From positions 3,631,001-3,695,000 of the forward strand of contig JAKOGI010000002.1 of assembly GCA_029747015.1 (NCBI GenBank): a stretch of 64,000 nt of DNA, read 5' to 3'. The stretch is from Carnegiea gigantea (taxonomy: Eukaryota; Streptophyta; Magnoliopsida; Caryophyllales; Cactaceae). The translations under genes were made by a program, and so were the position numbers. Positions 22,901-33,539 of this stretch are shown here, piece after piece. The notes beneath the pieces are model-generated. The model did no database searches and had not been told where the DNA came from. It saw only the letters and a list, made by a program, of their open reading frames with translations. Each line of letters starts with the position of its first letter. Position 1 is the first letter of the stretch.

Positions 22901-24370
22901 TGTTCCGTTGAAAAGATTCATTTCAAAGTTCGAACTACCAATCTAAAGCACTTTTCATATTACTTAAAAAGAGTGCATCTATGAATACTAAATCTCTTCC
23001 TTCAGCCTTCGGGTCATTTCTACAACCTAAGCAGTTACCATGTGGTACCATCAAGTGGTGAAAGGTTCACCTCTTCAGAGTTGTGGTGAGAGAGTCATCA
23101 GTGCATTCACCATTATTGCTATATCAGCTACTCCAATCATATCAGTATGCTAATCCGACATCATGATTTCAGGAGTGCTCCTGAGAATGCACTGTTACAA
23201 ACCCTCACCGCCTACTCCGGGATTTTTTTTTTCCTTTTCTTAATGGTTTTTTTGTTTTTTTAACCCAAAAAGAACCTACATAGGCAATCCTTCATCTTCA
23301 CCATTTCTTCCCTACCTAATGACTAACCATCATGATTATGAGTAAAACAAGAACGATGTGTCTATAAACCGCAAATGATTGATCAAATGGTATTTAACTC
23401 ACCTCTTCTAAGGGGTTGTGAGTTTGAACTTTGAATCCTACTAGGGGCATCTGAGGGAGAAGGATATGGCCCTCTTAAAGCCCCCCTTCCACCTGGAATT
23501 CCATCTGCTTTTGGTGTTATGCAAAGCGTCAAGTAGACATACAATATCTAGCGTCCTAATTTCGACATAGGCACCTTGAAAAAGAATGATTTATCACGAC
23601 ACAGCTGTGGCTTTTCTAGCACAAGCATTACTTAATCCACATATAAGGCTCACCCAAAATCTCAGACCAAATATAAGTCTAGCTAGCACAAGCTTATTGA
23701 AAAGCATTGAATGTAAAGCAACATAAATAAGCAGGAATATCCATAGCATTTGTCCAAACCAGAAGATGCAAAAACTCACCTGATGGTCCGGGTTCTGGAA
23801 GACGAAGCTTTTTGGCTTCCTAACACAGAGACTGCCATCAGTTGGTTTCAAAAGGCCAGCCAATATCTACGCCAGTCAATACACATCCTTCACATCAATA
23901 TTCACCACAACCCAAAAAACTAACCTCAGAAGAAACCCAGTTGCAAAAAGGCTACAGAGACCCATCAGCATTGTTTGAGATATACCTTTAAAAGGGTAGA
24001 TTTACCACAGCCATTAGGTCCAAGAAGCATCCACAATTGGCCTGCAGGTATCTGAATTGAGCAGTTCTTGAGGATTGGCAACCTTCTACCCTGTTTGGTA
24101 CTGATGGAGAAATTTAAGTTTTCACCCCAAATGGCGTAATCCGCATTAGTGTTTGCCGTTCTGCAAATCCAACGGAATCACAAAAGAAGCTGTAAAAATG
24201 CTGAAGTCGAACTTGAACAATATGGTGCACGGAAGATGTTCGACAAAATGCCTATAGCTGAGAAATAGAAAAGCGGTGGAGAGTGAGAACCTGGCACCGG
24301 CACAAGGAGAAAGAGGAGGAGCAGCCACCGACGGAGGGAGCGGGACGCGTAAAAATGTAGGAAGATTCAT
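16976..24370 (-). CDS. ABCI11: ABC transporter I family member 11 (NAP14-type), plastid ATPase
   Basis: Complete six-exon gene. CDS exons are 24370-24291, 24160-23986, 23866-23780, 19152-19027, 18943-18821 and 17185-16976 (stop TGA 16978-16976), total 801 nt, 266 residues. Every intron has GT...AG ends and all junctions stay in frame. The protein is a soluble ABC ATPase: Walker [10 protein letters not shown] (residues 74-82), Q-loop region FQNPDHQ (108-114), signature LSGGQ (162-166), Walker B VLLLDE (182-187) and H-loop His 221 (WVTHRLEEL). The N-terminus ([19 protein letters not shown]) is a plausible plastid transit peptide. Arabidopsis ABCI11/NAP14 is a plastid non-intrinsic ABC protein linked to transition-metal homeostasis; its membrane partner is not encoded here. 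Intron 3 is 4.6 kb and holds a Mutator-like element and a SINE; intron 5 is 1.6 kb. I chose the only ATG in exon 1 that stays in frame with exon 2. Confidence 0.93.
19949..22551. mobile_element. Mutator-like (MULE) non-autonomous element in ABCI11 intron 3
   Basis: 2603-bp element bounded by perfect 9-bp target duplications TCCTTTCCC (19940-19948 and 22552-22560), the size typical of Mutator-like elements. The terminal inverted repeats start GAGTTT...AACCTTTTTGTACCC on the left and the complement of GGGTACAAAAAAGTTAAAAACTC on the right. They extend about 95 bp, including an AGTACCCTCACCCAT block. A further block (TTTTGATCCTAAAATGA, 20781-20800 region) recurs inverted near 22427-22447, so the arms are complex or contain a nested element. 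I recognise no transposase. Open frames inside (for example 21076-21300) match nothing I know, so captured gene sequence is possible but unproven. Confidence 0.85.
23370..23480 (+). repeat. tRNA-derived SINE in ABCI11 intron 3
   Basis: Polymerase III-type internal promoter pieces are visible: box A-like TGATCAAATGGT (about 23380-23391) and box B-like GAGTTTGAACTTTG (about 23420-23433), with the spacing of a tRNA-related SINE head. Limits are approximate, and I did not find target duplications. Confidence 0.5.
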
Positions 24371-25792
24371 TTGTTGGGCACAAACGGCTCCAAACTACAA
24401 GCGTTGAGATCTTTAGTTCAAGTATTTTTAGTTGGCCAATGAGAGAGTGCATGACTTCCAAATTCCCATTGTTTAACTAGGGTTTTTAGTTTTCTTTCTT
24501 TCTTTTTTTTTTTTCCCTTCCCTGGTACATGCAGTTCTTTTCCCCTTTTTGGGTCATCAAGTATGAAGCAAAAAGAATGCACATCGTGTAAAGAAGAGTA
24601 TCAGTTTTTAATGGGCTGATATATGTATAAGTTGTCTCCACTTCCCAATTTTTTAGGAGTTTTTATAAACCTAGTATTGATCATGTTATATCGACATTTT
24701 GTCTTGTCTATATAAAAAATAATTATATTTAAATTGACGACAACTTAGACATAGCCTTAAGAGAATCCTGCCTAATCATATATTTTTATACTTATTGTAC
24801 CCAAAAAACAAAAGCTAATAATTATCTCTTTAATTATGACATAACAAAAGTAATTTTGGAATCACTAGAATATTGTTGTTGCAGTACATACTAGAACCAA
24901 CAATTTCCATATAACTTTATATTGGCATATATCAACAATGTCAATTACATCGCAATTTAATATGTGTAAAGATTATCGATATAGACACTTTATAAATCCA
25001 AAATCTAGACAACGTTATGCCAAAGACAACAACTAAATCATTAATATGCCTGTTATGCATTGTTTATCAAAACTTATGTTTGTTGAATATGGATTAATAT
25101 AAGGAAGTGTATCAAATAAGCTATTTTTTTATTAAAATGATGTAAAGGAAGGTGCAGATAATGATATAGTCAATTTTAATTTTTTTGAATAATCTCAAAA
25201 TTTTATTAGTTGGGTTAGCCATACACACTCAAGTAAACCTTTTTTTAGAGCATATGCAATGGTGATCTATAATTTTGGATCACAAGTGGGGGTCCGCATC
25301 CTTCACATCATCCCACAAACCAATTTTTTCTCTCTTCTCTACGTTTTATGGATCACTATTTTATAGATCCACCACTAATATATTATTGAGTTTTAGACTT
25401 TTAAGGGCCTAGTTAAAAAGAGAAAATGAGTGGGGGGCGGATCACAGTCGTGAATTGGACCATGGAGCGAGCGAAGCAGATTACTAATGCATAATATTTT
25501 TTAGACCGTGAGCCAAATTTTTGGCTCGCAAACTTTGCATTGCAAGTGTGCTTAGTACACTCAAAAAAAGCAAAAGCTAGTTGGAGACTCGTTGAATTAG
25601 TAATTGTTGCCCGCTTCTGGTTGTACACCCTATGTTATGGCCCTCAAATCAACATATACTTGTCTTTTTGTAATATGAACCCCCTTGAGGATATAGGGAC
25701 CTCCCCTCCTCCCCATTACTATTATCACTTATCTTCATAAAACTATTCAAAACCAAAAACAAACCAAATAAGAGTAGCCCTTTTTAGCCTCT
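24371..25792. other. intergenic region between the divergent ABCI11 and ndhO
   Basis: About 1.4 kb separate the two start codons. The ABCI11 5' UTR and promoter must lie at the left end (minus strand) and the ndhO promoter at the right end, but no TATA box stands out convincingly on either side. The stretch at 25245-25390 begins AGAGCATATGCAATGGTGATC, which looks like one end of a MITE; I did not find its partner end. The rest is AT-rich with nothing recognised. Confidence 0.5.
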
Positions 25793-28043
25793 ATGGCTTT
25801 CTCCACAGCATATGTAACAAACCATCAACATTTTTCCTCATGTCTCTTCTCTTCTTCATCATCTCCATCCTCTTCCTCTTCCAAAACTGCAAGCAGAATC
25901 CTCCCTTTCGGTTTATTAGAGCTGTGGACGATGCCTCTGAACCAGCAACTGCTGAAGCTGATAGCAAACAGAAACCCACACAGACTACAACTGATGAAAG
26001 TTCCAATGCCCAGCCTCCTCCTCCTAAAAAGCCTCCCAAGCCTGTTTTTTCAAGTGGGTTTTTCCTTTTCTTTTTTGGGTTTCTTCCTTTTTTTCTTCAA
26101 ATTTTCTGCAATTATTAGTTGATTGGGTTTCTGTTTTATTGATTTTTTCCCCCTCTGCTTCAATGAATTTTTCTCGGGTTTGTGCAGTGAAGAAAGGTCA
26201 GATTGTGAGAGTGGATAAGGAGAAGTACCTCAATAGTATCAAGTATCAACGTGAGTGCACTTTTATTCTTATATATATATATTACCATGGGTCTGCGGTT
26301 TTGCCACAGTAAAAAGCAATTGAAAATTCATGTAAAGTTTACATCTTAAAATTTAATGAAGAAATTGGAGAAACGCAAGACTTAGCAAAACTAAACCGGG
26401 GCTTAAGCCAGGGTCAATTTAAAGGGATCATGGATTAGATTCAATAATTTAGAAATGGTGTAACACTTAAAATCAACTCAATTTTACTTATTTACAATAC
26501 CATAAAAGTAAAAAATCACTTGTGTGCAAGTTGCACAGGGCCAGCGGCCCGGTTCCGCCCACTAACACCTTCACCCTTGAACTATATCATATTAGCCATC
26601 ATAATGCAATATGATTTTGATTTGGTCTCAAATAACCACTTAGGCACCCGAAACGAAACCAAAATTTACCGGATTATATTGACTACATCTTTTAAATAAG
26701 CCTACTACACACAACAGGTCAGGCTTGAACTTGAATTGAACCAAATTAAATTCAACCGAAATATTCATCAACCCTTTTTTTCCCAACTTGAATGAGTCTG
26801 AGGAAACCTATTATGAACAATCCATTTGTTACAAGACTTAAAAAAAATGTAAGAAGTGGTTGAACAAATTTCCATTTGTTTCTCACTGCAATGTTAATTT
26901 TTTTGAAGTATATCTATCTTATGAGTATGATCAGTACTTGTTAATGCAGGTGCTGGACTTGCGCATGTTTGAAACAGGGGAATATGCACTTGTGAGTTAC
27001 AGAGCACCCAAAAAAAGGGGCAAAAAAGAAAGGAACTCTCGAAGATATCATTTTTATTATTTTGTTTTATAAAGTTTAGAGTAATGATATGTGTCTTGCC
27101 ACAAGACATCCTTAAATGTCTTATCTTATTCTAAACTAACGTATTTAATAATTTAAAATCAACCAATTCTCAATGATTACACTTAATTCTAAATGGGTAA
27201 GTTTAATTATGCGTCGGATACGCCGATGAAGTATTAAATGACACCATAATTAGATCAACCCTATTCGCGAAGAAATATGATTCGCGTATTTTAGAAATGT
27301 AGTAAATTATGGGCAAAAAGATGATTTTACATCATTTATAAATTGTAATATACTTCTACTATTTGATTATACCCCTTTTTTTTTAATTTAAAAACATTGT
27401 AATGTAATTTTTAAGCTAAAATAAGACAAGTATCTTATAGCAAGACATTTATCATTTTGCTAAAATTTATTACCAGTTATTACTCTTTGGAAGTTATTAT
27501 TTGTACAGAATACTAGAAAACTGCTCTAAAACTGCAGATTGCATGGTGGGCATCCCAACTGCACCAGCTTGGCTCCCAACTGACATGCTTATCAAGGTAC
27601 TGAACCCGAATAGTCCAGTGAGTCGAACTAGGAGTTTAGGGGTTGGGCTGAACCAACTAACATAAATCTGAGTCCATGGTGAATCCGAAAATCTTAGATA
27701 AAGGAGTTGGTTTCTTTAACTTGCATTAGCATCGTGCATTATTATTGGTATCCACATTCAAACAGTTAAGGATCATTAATTAGGGATTACATAAGCAGTA
27801 CAATAGAAGCTGCAAACTGCATCCAACCTGCCTCGAGTCCACCTAGTCAAGTTGGCTAGCTCGATGTGATAGGTCGGATAATGTGCTGCTGCCCCTGGGT
27901 TTAATCTTGCCTTGGTTGAGACACCCTACTCATCTGAGTACCACTAGTCGTGTTGTGACTTGTGAGAGATGTTAGCTGAATCGAAGTTTGCAAAATGTTT
28001 GTTTGCTGTGCAGTCTGATAAGCTTGATTATGAAAGGATGTGA
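25793..28043 (+). pseudogene. ndhO: NDH complex subunit O (ndhO), broken nuclear copy
   Basis: Recognisable exons of NdhO, a nuclear-encoded subunit of the plastid NAD(P)H dehydrogenase complex. They are 25793-26053 (Ser-rich transit peptide, then PPFRFIRAVDDASEP), 26188-26250 (KKGQIVRVDKEKYLNSI), 26950-26991 (VLDLRMFETGEYAL), 27538-27596 (PTAPAWLPTDMLIK) and 28014-28043 (SDKLDYERM, stop TGA). Introns have GT-AG ends. Three defects are visible. The transit-peptide frame and the following acidic linker are in different frames. The exon that should encode the conserved segment between NSI and VLD (about 20 residues) is absent from 26251-26949. The 27538-27596 exon is 59 nt rather than 60, with one base missing after GCATGG. 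A spliced product would be frameshifted. Sequencing error cannot be excluded for the single-base changes, but not for the missing exon. Confidence 0.85.
27068..27478. mobile_element. MITE-like inverted-repeat element in an ndhO intron
   Basis: The left arm (AATGATATGTGTCTTGCC at about 27083-27100, then AAGACATCC and TCTTATCTTATT) is matched in inverse by the right arm (AATAAGACAAGTATCTTA, GCAAGACATTTATCATTTTG, about 27419-27460). Terminal inverted repeats of about 40-50 bp around about 310 bp of AT-rich sequence with no coding capacity fit a MITE. I could not define a target duplication, so the superfamily is open. Confidence 0.6.
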
Positions 28044-28685
28044 ATCAGGGCCCTAAATCAAAGAGCAAGAGAATCTTTGTCACCATGGAATGAACTATAT
28101 AGTGATACTTCGAGTTTCAAAGGCCATATAATCTAATGATCCTATGTAGTTGATTTTTTTGGTATATGGATCATATTAGAGGAGAAAATGTTATAAATAC
28201 AGTATTTTTGGTACAAGAATCAATACTAAGAATCAGATTACACATTCTCATTCAAAGTGGAATGGATGCAATTTCATCTCACATTTGACTCAAGACAGGA
28301 TTATAGTACAATAGTCTTATTACCAATGTTGTCTTTGGGCACTGATGTGTAAAGTACAGGCAGCACCATTTCTGAACTTGTCATTTCTGCATCTTTTCCA
28401 TGAATGCTTTAGAACTTGACAACAGTCAATTGAGATTGGATGTTTAGAGTTAAATACTCTCCATGTCTTTGCGTTCCATCGTAAAATTGTTGTTTGTCAA
28501 ATTCTTATGTTAATGATGGGTTTTTGAGACCTAGAATCCCAACTTTGGGACATGGATGCCAATAACCTTTATTTAAATAATAGCATTTAGCGCGTTGTAC
28601 GCTGAGGGGATTTGTTTGGTATATATCATCACCAAGTCAAACATATTTTGAACTGTTGATTGACCACCTTGTATTCTTTTTTTTA
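28044..28685. other. intergenic, downstream of ndhO
   Basis: AT-rich, with no coding or repeat signature I can support. Confidence 0.4.
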
Positions 28686-28802
28686 AAAAAAAAGGTAAGT
28701 TTTTTCCACTTGCAAAGGGGGAAAAGGGTAAGCAAAATCTTGCAAGTCATAGGGTTTCAACCCCTGACCTCTTATTTGAAAGGTGAGCACCCCACCACGT
28801 TT
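28686..28802 (-). repeat. tRNA-derived SINE
   Basis: On the minus strand, box A-like TGGTGGGGTGCTC (28786-28798) is followed by a tRNA-like arm (ACCTTTCAAATAAGAGGTC) and box B-like GGGTTGAAACCC (about 28752-28763). The spacing is right for a Pol III head. A poly(A/T)-rich stretch at 28674-28693 lies on the 3' side (minus), as expected for a SINE tail. Confidence 0.6.
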
Positions 28803-29399
28803 GCATATGAATTTCCTTGACCTTGTAACTTATCTTTCGCACGAGATGACGTAAATGATAACATAGACAAATTTGAGGGAAATATAACATTTACGTAAAT
28901 TGATGATTTGAGGTGTCTATGACTTCGAGTTCGTATAGAAAACTAAATATCTCTAAACTTTGGGAATGCAATGACATTACAATATATTTATCATATGAAA
29001 ATGGTGACAGTGAGAAAGAGCGAATGAAAATATGCTATGTACACATGATAAGTAAGTTACGAGGTCGTCATATTCTAAGTCAAAGCATCTATGACTCACT
29101 AGTTATATATAAAATTAATACCCTCATATTACAGCATGTTGGTGTTATTTCTTGAGTAGAGATTGTTGGCATCCATTCCTGAAAGTTGAAAACTCTGACA
29201 TCCCAAAATCCTAAAAATGCTTCCTCGTATAAAAGAGGTAAGTTGCTGATCCATTCAAATATGATATTTAATAGGACAATTGTAAACAATTAAAAAAAAA
29301 AAAAGAGTTTAGTGACAATTGTGAAATGCTTTGAAAAGTCTAATCCTATAAGAAGTACCAACCCAAATTCAATTCCAACAAGGCAAGCAAGAAGGGTGT
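28803..29399. other. intergenic, 5' flank of the copia element
   Basis: Nothing recognised. The five bases just before the LTR (GGTGT, 29395-29399) are one copy of the imperfect target duplication. Confidence 0.4.
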
Positions 29400-30540
29400 T
29401 GAAGAGTCCCTCAATGTCAGTGGTAAGGTCATTTATAGCTTGAATGTTATAGTTTCAAGGACATTGGGCGTTTTAAGTGAAAGACAAAGACTCAACTTGA
29501 GTATATTGAATTATATTATACTAACCCATCTCGTCTTTATAAGAATCCAATGTCAAAGTCTAAATCTCTAACTTTTGTATTAGCAAAATCATTTTTGGGA
29601 AAAAATGATATATATGTTATCTTACTTTATTCTTGAGATATATTGCTTTGGAAAGAATCTCTCATTCATGTGTGAGTGGATTATGTAATGCAATATATCT
29701 TTGTTTATCATCCAAGATCTTACACATATTTTATTTGATCTAGTTTAGAAAAGTAGTATTAAATCAATCTTGAGTTCATTTGTAAATTATTTTGATCTAT
29801 TTCAGTGAGATCTTTGGAGTCAACTCAATCTCTTCTCTCAGCAATAAAGATCCATTAGTTTTGTCACTCAAGAGCCAATTTCGGAAACACCAAGATTTGA
29901 ATAAGCAATATTGGATTCTGGATAGAATACATTGAAGACTTGACAAGTACTGCTCCAACGCTCAAAAAGATTTTAAATCTATAAAAGGAGGAGTTGTAGC
30001 ATATGGCAAGACACTTACTGAGTATTGATCTCTCAATACCTAGTTATCCAAGTAAGTTTCCCAACTTACTTGTAACAAATCTCCCTCATAAATATTTAGA
30101 TGAACAATAAATACACAAGAGAGTATTAAAGATAATTACAATTAACCTATTTTCACGATGTAAACTTTTCTAGCTGAGGCTCCTTAGTCAAGTAAGCTCG
30201 GAGCATTAAACACGCGTACAGCTAAGGTCATTGGTGTATACTTCTTAAGTGAACAAGAAGTGGAGGTAATTAAATCCTAAAGAAGTACCTTAGGCAGTGA
30301 CTAATCCTATTTGGAAGGATGAACATCGCAAACGTACCATGTGTTCTGTCCTATTTTATTTTTGGACTTTAATTTCTATTTTATTATTAACATTGGTGAC
30401 CAACCCAAAAGGTTGTCTTCTCTAACATTGGCAGTGCAGCTTCCAAGTACATTGAAATTTTTATAAAGTCTCATTTTTTTAAGATATCACTTTATTCACC
30501 GCCTTTTATAGTGATCTGACATTGACTTTTGGGACCTTCA
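29400..30540 (+). repeat. 5' LTR of the copia element
   Basis: 1141 bp starting TGAAGAGTCCC and ending ...GGGACCTTCA. TATA box TATAAAAGGAGG at 29980-29991. Clearly diverged from the 3' LTR (more substitutions and small indels than in the gypsy pair). Confidence 0.9.
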
Positions 30541-30589
30541 ATTGGTATTGGAGCTGGTCCACTTTTATTGACTTACACGTTTTGTGGAA

Positions 30590-31260
30590 AACATCATAGC
30601 TTCCTTTAATAATGCTGAAATTGATCAAGGACGCTCTTTGACTAGACTTCCTTTATTTCGTGGTTCTAACTTTGCTCATTCGCAAAAGCTTATGTAGATC
30701 TTCATCATGGACCATCACTATGAGCTTTGGGACATTATTTCCAAGGGCGACTTTGCGCCTACCATGAAGGAAAGAGACAAGATTGTTCCAAAGACCATAT
30801 TAACATTTACTCCTGAAGAGACTAACAAAGTGGCTAAAAATTATAAAGCCTTGAATATTTTATTTTTGTGGTTTGGATTCTACTGAGTTTGGCTCTATGT
30901 CTACTTATGATATAGTAAGAAGTTTAGGACACATTGGAGGCCACCTATGAAGGGACTATTCAAGTTCATATGAGCTCTACCTCTATAATATGAGCTCTTC
31001 AAGATGCTACATGGAGAATCCATCGAGGGCATATTTGTGCGCTTTACTGAGATAATCAATAACCTCATGTTCTTAGGGAAAACATATACCAATGAGGAGA
31101 TAGTGAGAAAAGTGCTACAATGTCTTCCAAGAAGTAGGGGGACCCAAATTCACGGCCATTCAAGAAGCATAAGATCTGAAAACCCTCAAGTTAGATGATT
31201 TTGTTGGAAAACTTCTGACCTATGAAATTCACTTATAGGAAGAAACTGAAGAGCAGGCAC
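30590..31260 (+). pseudogene. copia gag remnant (UBN2-type)
   Basis: Capsid-like gag fragments in several frames: LTRLPLFRGSNFAHSQKLM, then WDIISKGDFAPT, MLHGESIEGIFVRFTEIINNL and LGKTYTNEEIVRKVLQCLPRS, then the block leading to LDDFVGKLLTYEI. This is the gag_UBN2-like arrangement of plant copia elements. Multiple stops and shifts. A zinc knuckle could not be seen. Confidence 0.8.
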
Positions 31261-31599
31261 CGTAACAAGGACTTGCCTTAAAGTCTAATGACATTGAGAT
31301 GCAGAATTGGCTACAATCTCTTCCAAGAAGTTAAGGAGTCTGAAAATGATGAATATGAATCACTGGCTACACAATAAGAAAAGGTCATACAGGCACTTCT
31401 TTATTAAGGACATCACATCAGGAATCCCAAAGTGGATCTAGTTCCCAAAAAAGTGACCTAGGTCACAATTACCGAAGTCACACTATTTATCAAAGGAACC
31501 ATAGCTACTTTGGTCCTAGGTATCCAAGTCATTTCGATCGTGGTAAAGGTCACAAGCATTATAGACAATTCTGTGGCAAAGAGACCTCTTACTTGATAA

Positions 31600-32650
31600 T
31601 TATACAAGTATGGGTTCCCAAAGGGTCAATGTCCTTAAGTTGGACATTGGTCATCTTCATTAAAACCCTGTAACCAGAGAATGCAGAATGTTTGAATTTT
31701 GTTTTTGCATGTGTGCCTGAAAGCAAAAAGCAATCTCTGGTACTTAGGTAGTGAGTGTTCAAGAGATGCGACTGGTGATGCCTCAATATTTACTGAGTTT
31801 TGAAAACAAAAATCAGTTAGAGTGATCTTTGGAGACAATGGTCGAGGTAACATCCTGGCATTGGTAAGATTGGTAAGGATTCTACAAATTCTGTTGACAA
31901 TGTCTATTTAGTTAATGGGTTGAAATGTAATTTGTCTAATATTTCCCAACTCTATGATAAGGGCAATTGTGTATCTTTTGATGGATCTTAATGTACTGTT
32001 GAAAATGATTGATCCAATGACATTGTTATGTATGGCTCTAGACTAGATAATATTTATGCCATAAATCTTGATCATATCTTTCCTACGTATCTTTCTTGTC
32101 TAAAATCAATCTTGGTGATGCATGGCTTTGGTATCATAGAATAGGATATGCTAACATGCACACCCTTCACAAAATAGTCAAGCCTGATTTAGTAAGAGGA
32201 TTATCACCTTGTAAATATGAGAAAGATGGTGTGTGTACTACATGTGGTAGAGTTAAGAAAGTACGTACTTCTTTCAAACCTTTGAAGAGTTTGTCTAGCT
32301 CAACGTGCTTGAAATTGTTGCATATGAACCTATATGGACCAATCCATAGTAGAATTTTATGAGGTAATTCTTATATATTTGTTATAGCGGATGACTACTC
32401 TAGATTCACATGGGTGATCTTTTTTGAAAGACAAAAACAAAAGCTCTCAAGGAGTTTGCAAAGTTTTGCAGGAAATTATAAATGGCAAAGAATTTGTTAG
32501 TGGTTCTTATCAGGACTGACGATGGAAAAGAATTTGACGAAGATAAGTTCATTGATTAACTGTGACAAGAATGGCATTTCCTACAACTTTTTAGCACAAA
32601 GGACACCATACTAAAACAGAGTTGTTGAGAGAATGAATTGGACATTGGAA
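31600..32650 (+). pseudogene. copia protease and integrase remnant
   Basis: The protease segment at 31738-31800 reads WYLGSECSRDATGDASIFTE. In this family the motif is WYLDSGCSRHMTGD, so the catalytic Asp is Gly (GGT 31747-31749). The GAG-pre-integrase domain follows at 32096-32362 (LWYHRIGYANMHTLHKIV, LLHMNLYGP; family form LWHRRLGHANM and LLHMDLFGP, so one His and one integrase Asp are also changed). The integrase core continues with frameshifts (SRFTWVIFF-like, RTDDGKEF, RVVERMN) to about 32650. Confidence 0.85.
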
Positions 32651-33539
32651 GACATGGCCAGAACATTGATCTGTGACAATGATCTTCCAAAGTCCTTATG
32701 AGTTGAGGCTATTAATACTGCAAACTATGTACTTAACATATGCCTCATTCGACCAATCCTCAAAAGGGCATTATATAAATTATTCAAATGCAAGAAACCA
32801 AATGTTTGTATTTCAAAGCCTTTGGAAGTAAGTATTTCATCCACAAAAAAGGTAAGAAAAAAACTTGGTAAATTTGATCAAGGAGTGATGAAGGTATATT
32901 TGTTGGCTATTCCTTAGTTCGTAAAGCTTATCGTGTTCACAACAAACATACTAAGGTCATTGAGGAATCTATAGTTGTATTTAATGAAAATAACAATGAT
33001 CTTGCTAGTTCATCTTTATTTATTGAGTTTCAACTAAGCAAATATGTAGATTATGAAGATGAGGGAGCCATGGACAAATACAATCACCGAAATGCTCCTA
33101 ATTATAAGGGCCAAGGTCCAAATCAGAATGACCAAAGACAGCCCAATGACATTAGCGCTCCTCCAGAAATGCCATGAAGTGACAATGAGAAATCCTAAGA
33201 GGATGACATGAGTAATGTGCCATCTCTAAGCATCCCTAAACTAGGTCTAAATCACTTCAATGAACCAAGAAGGGGATTCAAGTACAAGTCTACCCATCCA
33301 TTGGATAATTCCCTCAGTGACATCAATACAGGTGTAAGGATACACGTATCCTTGAGAAATTTCTATACATTCTTTCAGTTGTTTCTCATATAGAACCAAA
33401 GGCAAACTAGATATTCGCCAGGCAAGATGAACTCAGCTAGTTTGAGAGGTACCAAGTTTGGTCTCCCACTCCTAGATCAAAGAACCGCCCAGTGATTAGG
33501 ACTAAATAGATTTTTAGAAACAAATTAGATGAATTTGTG

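Noticed and set aside
25840..26118. Alternative ATG at 25840 as the real ndhO start
   Set aside because: It joins the correct frame to PPFRFIRAVDD but encodes a hydrophobic N-terminus unlike a plastid transit peptide, whereas the 25793 frame is Ser/Thr-rich as expected. A frameshift is simpler.
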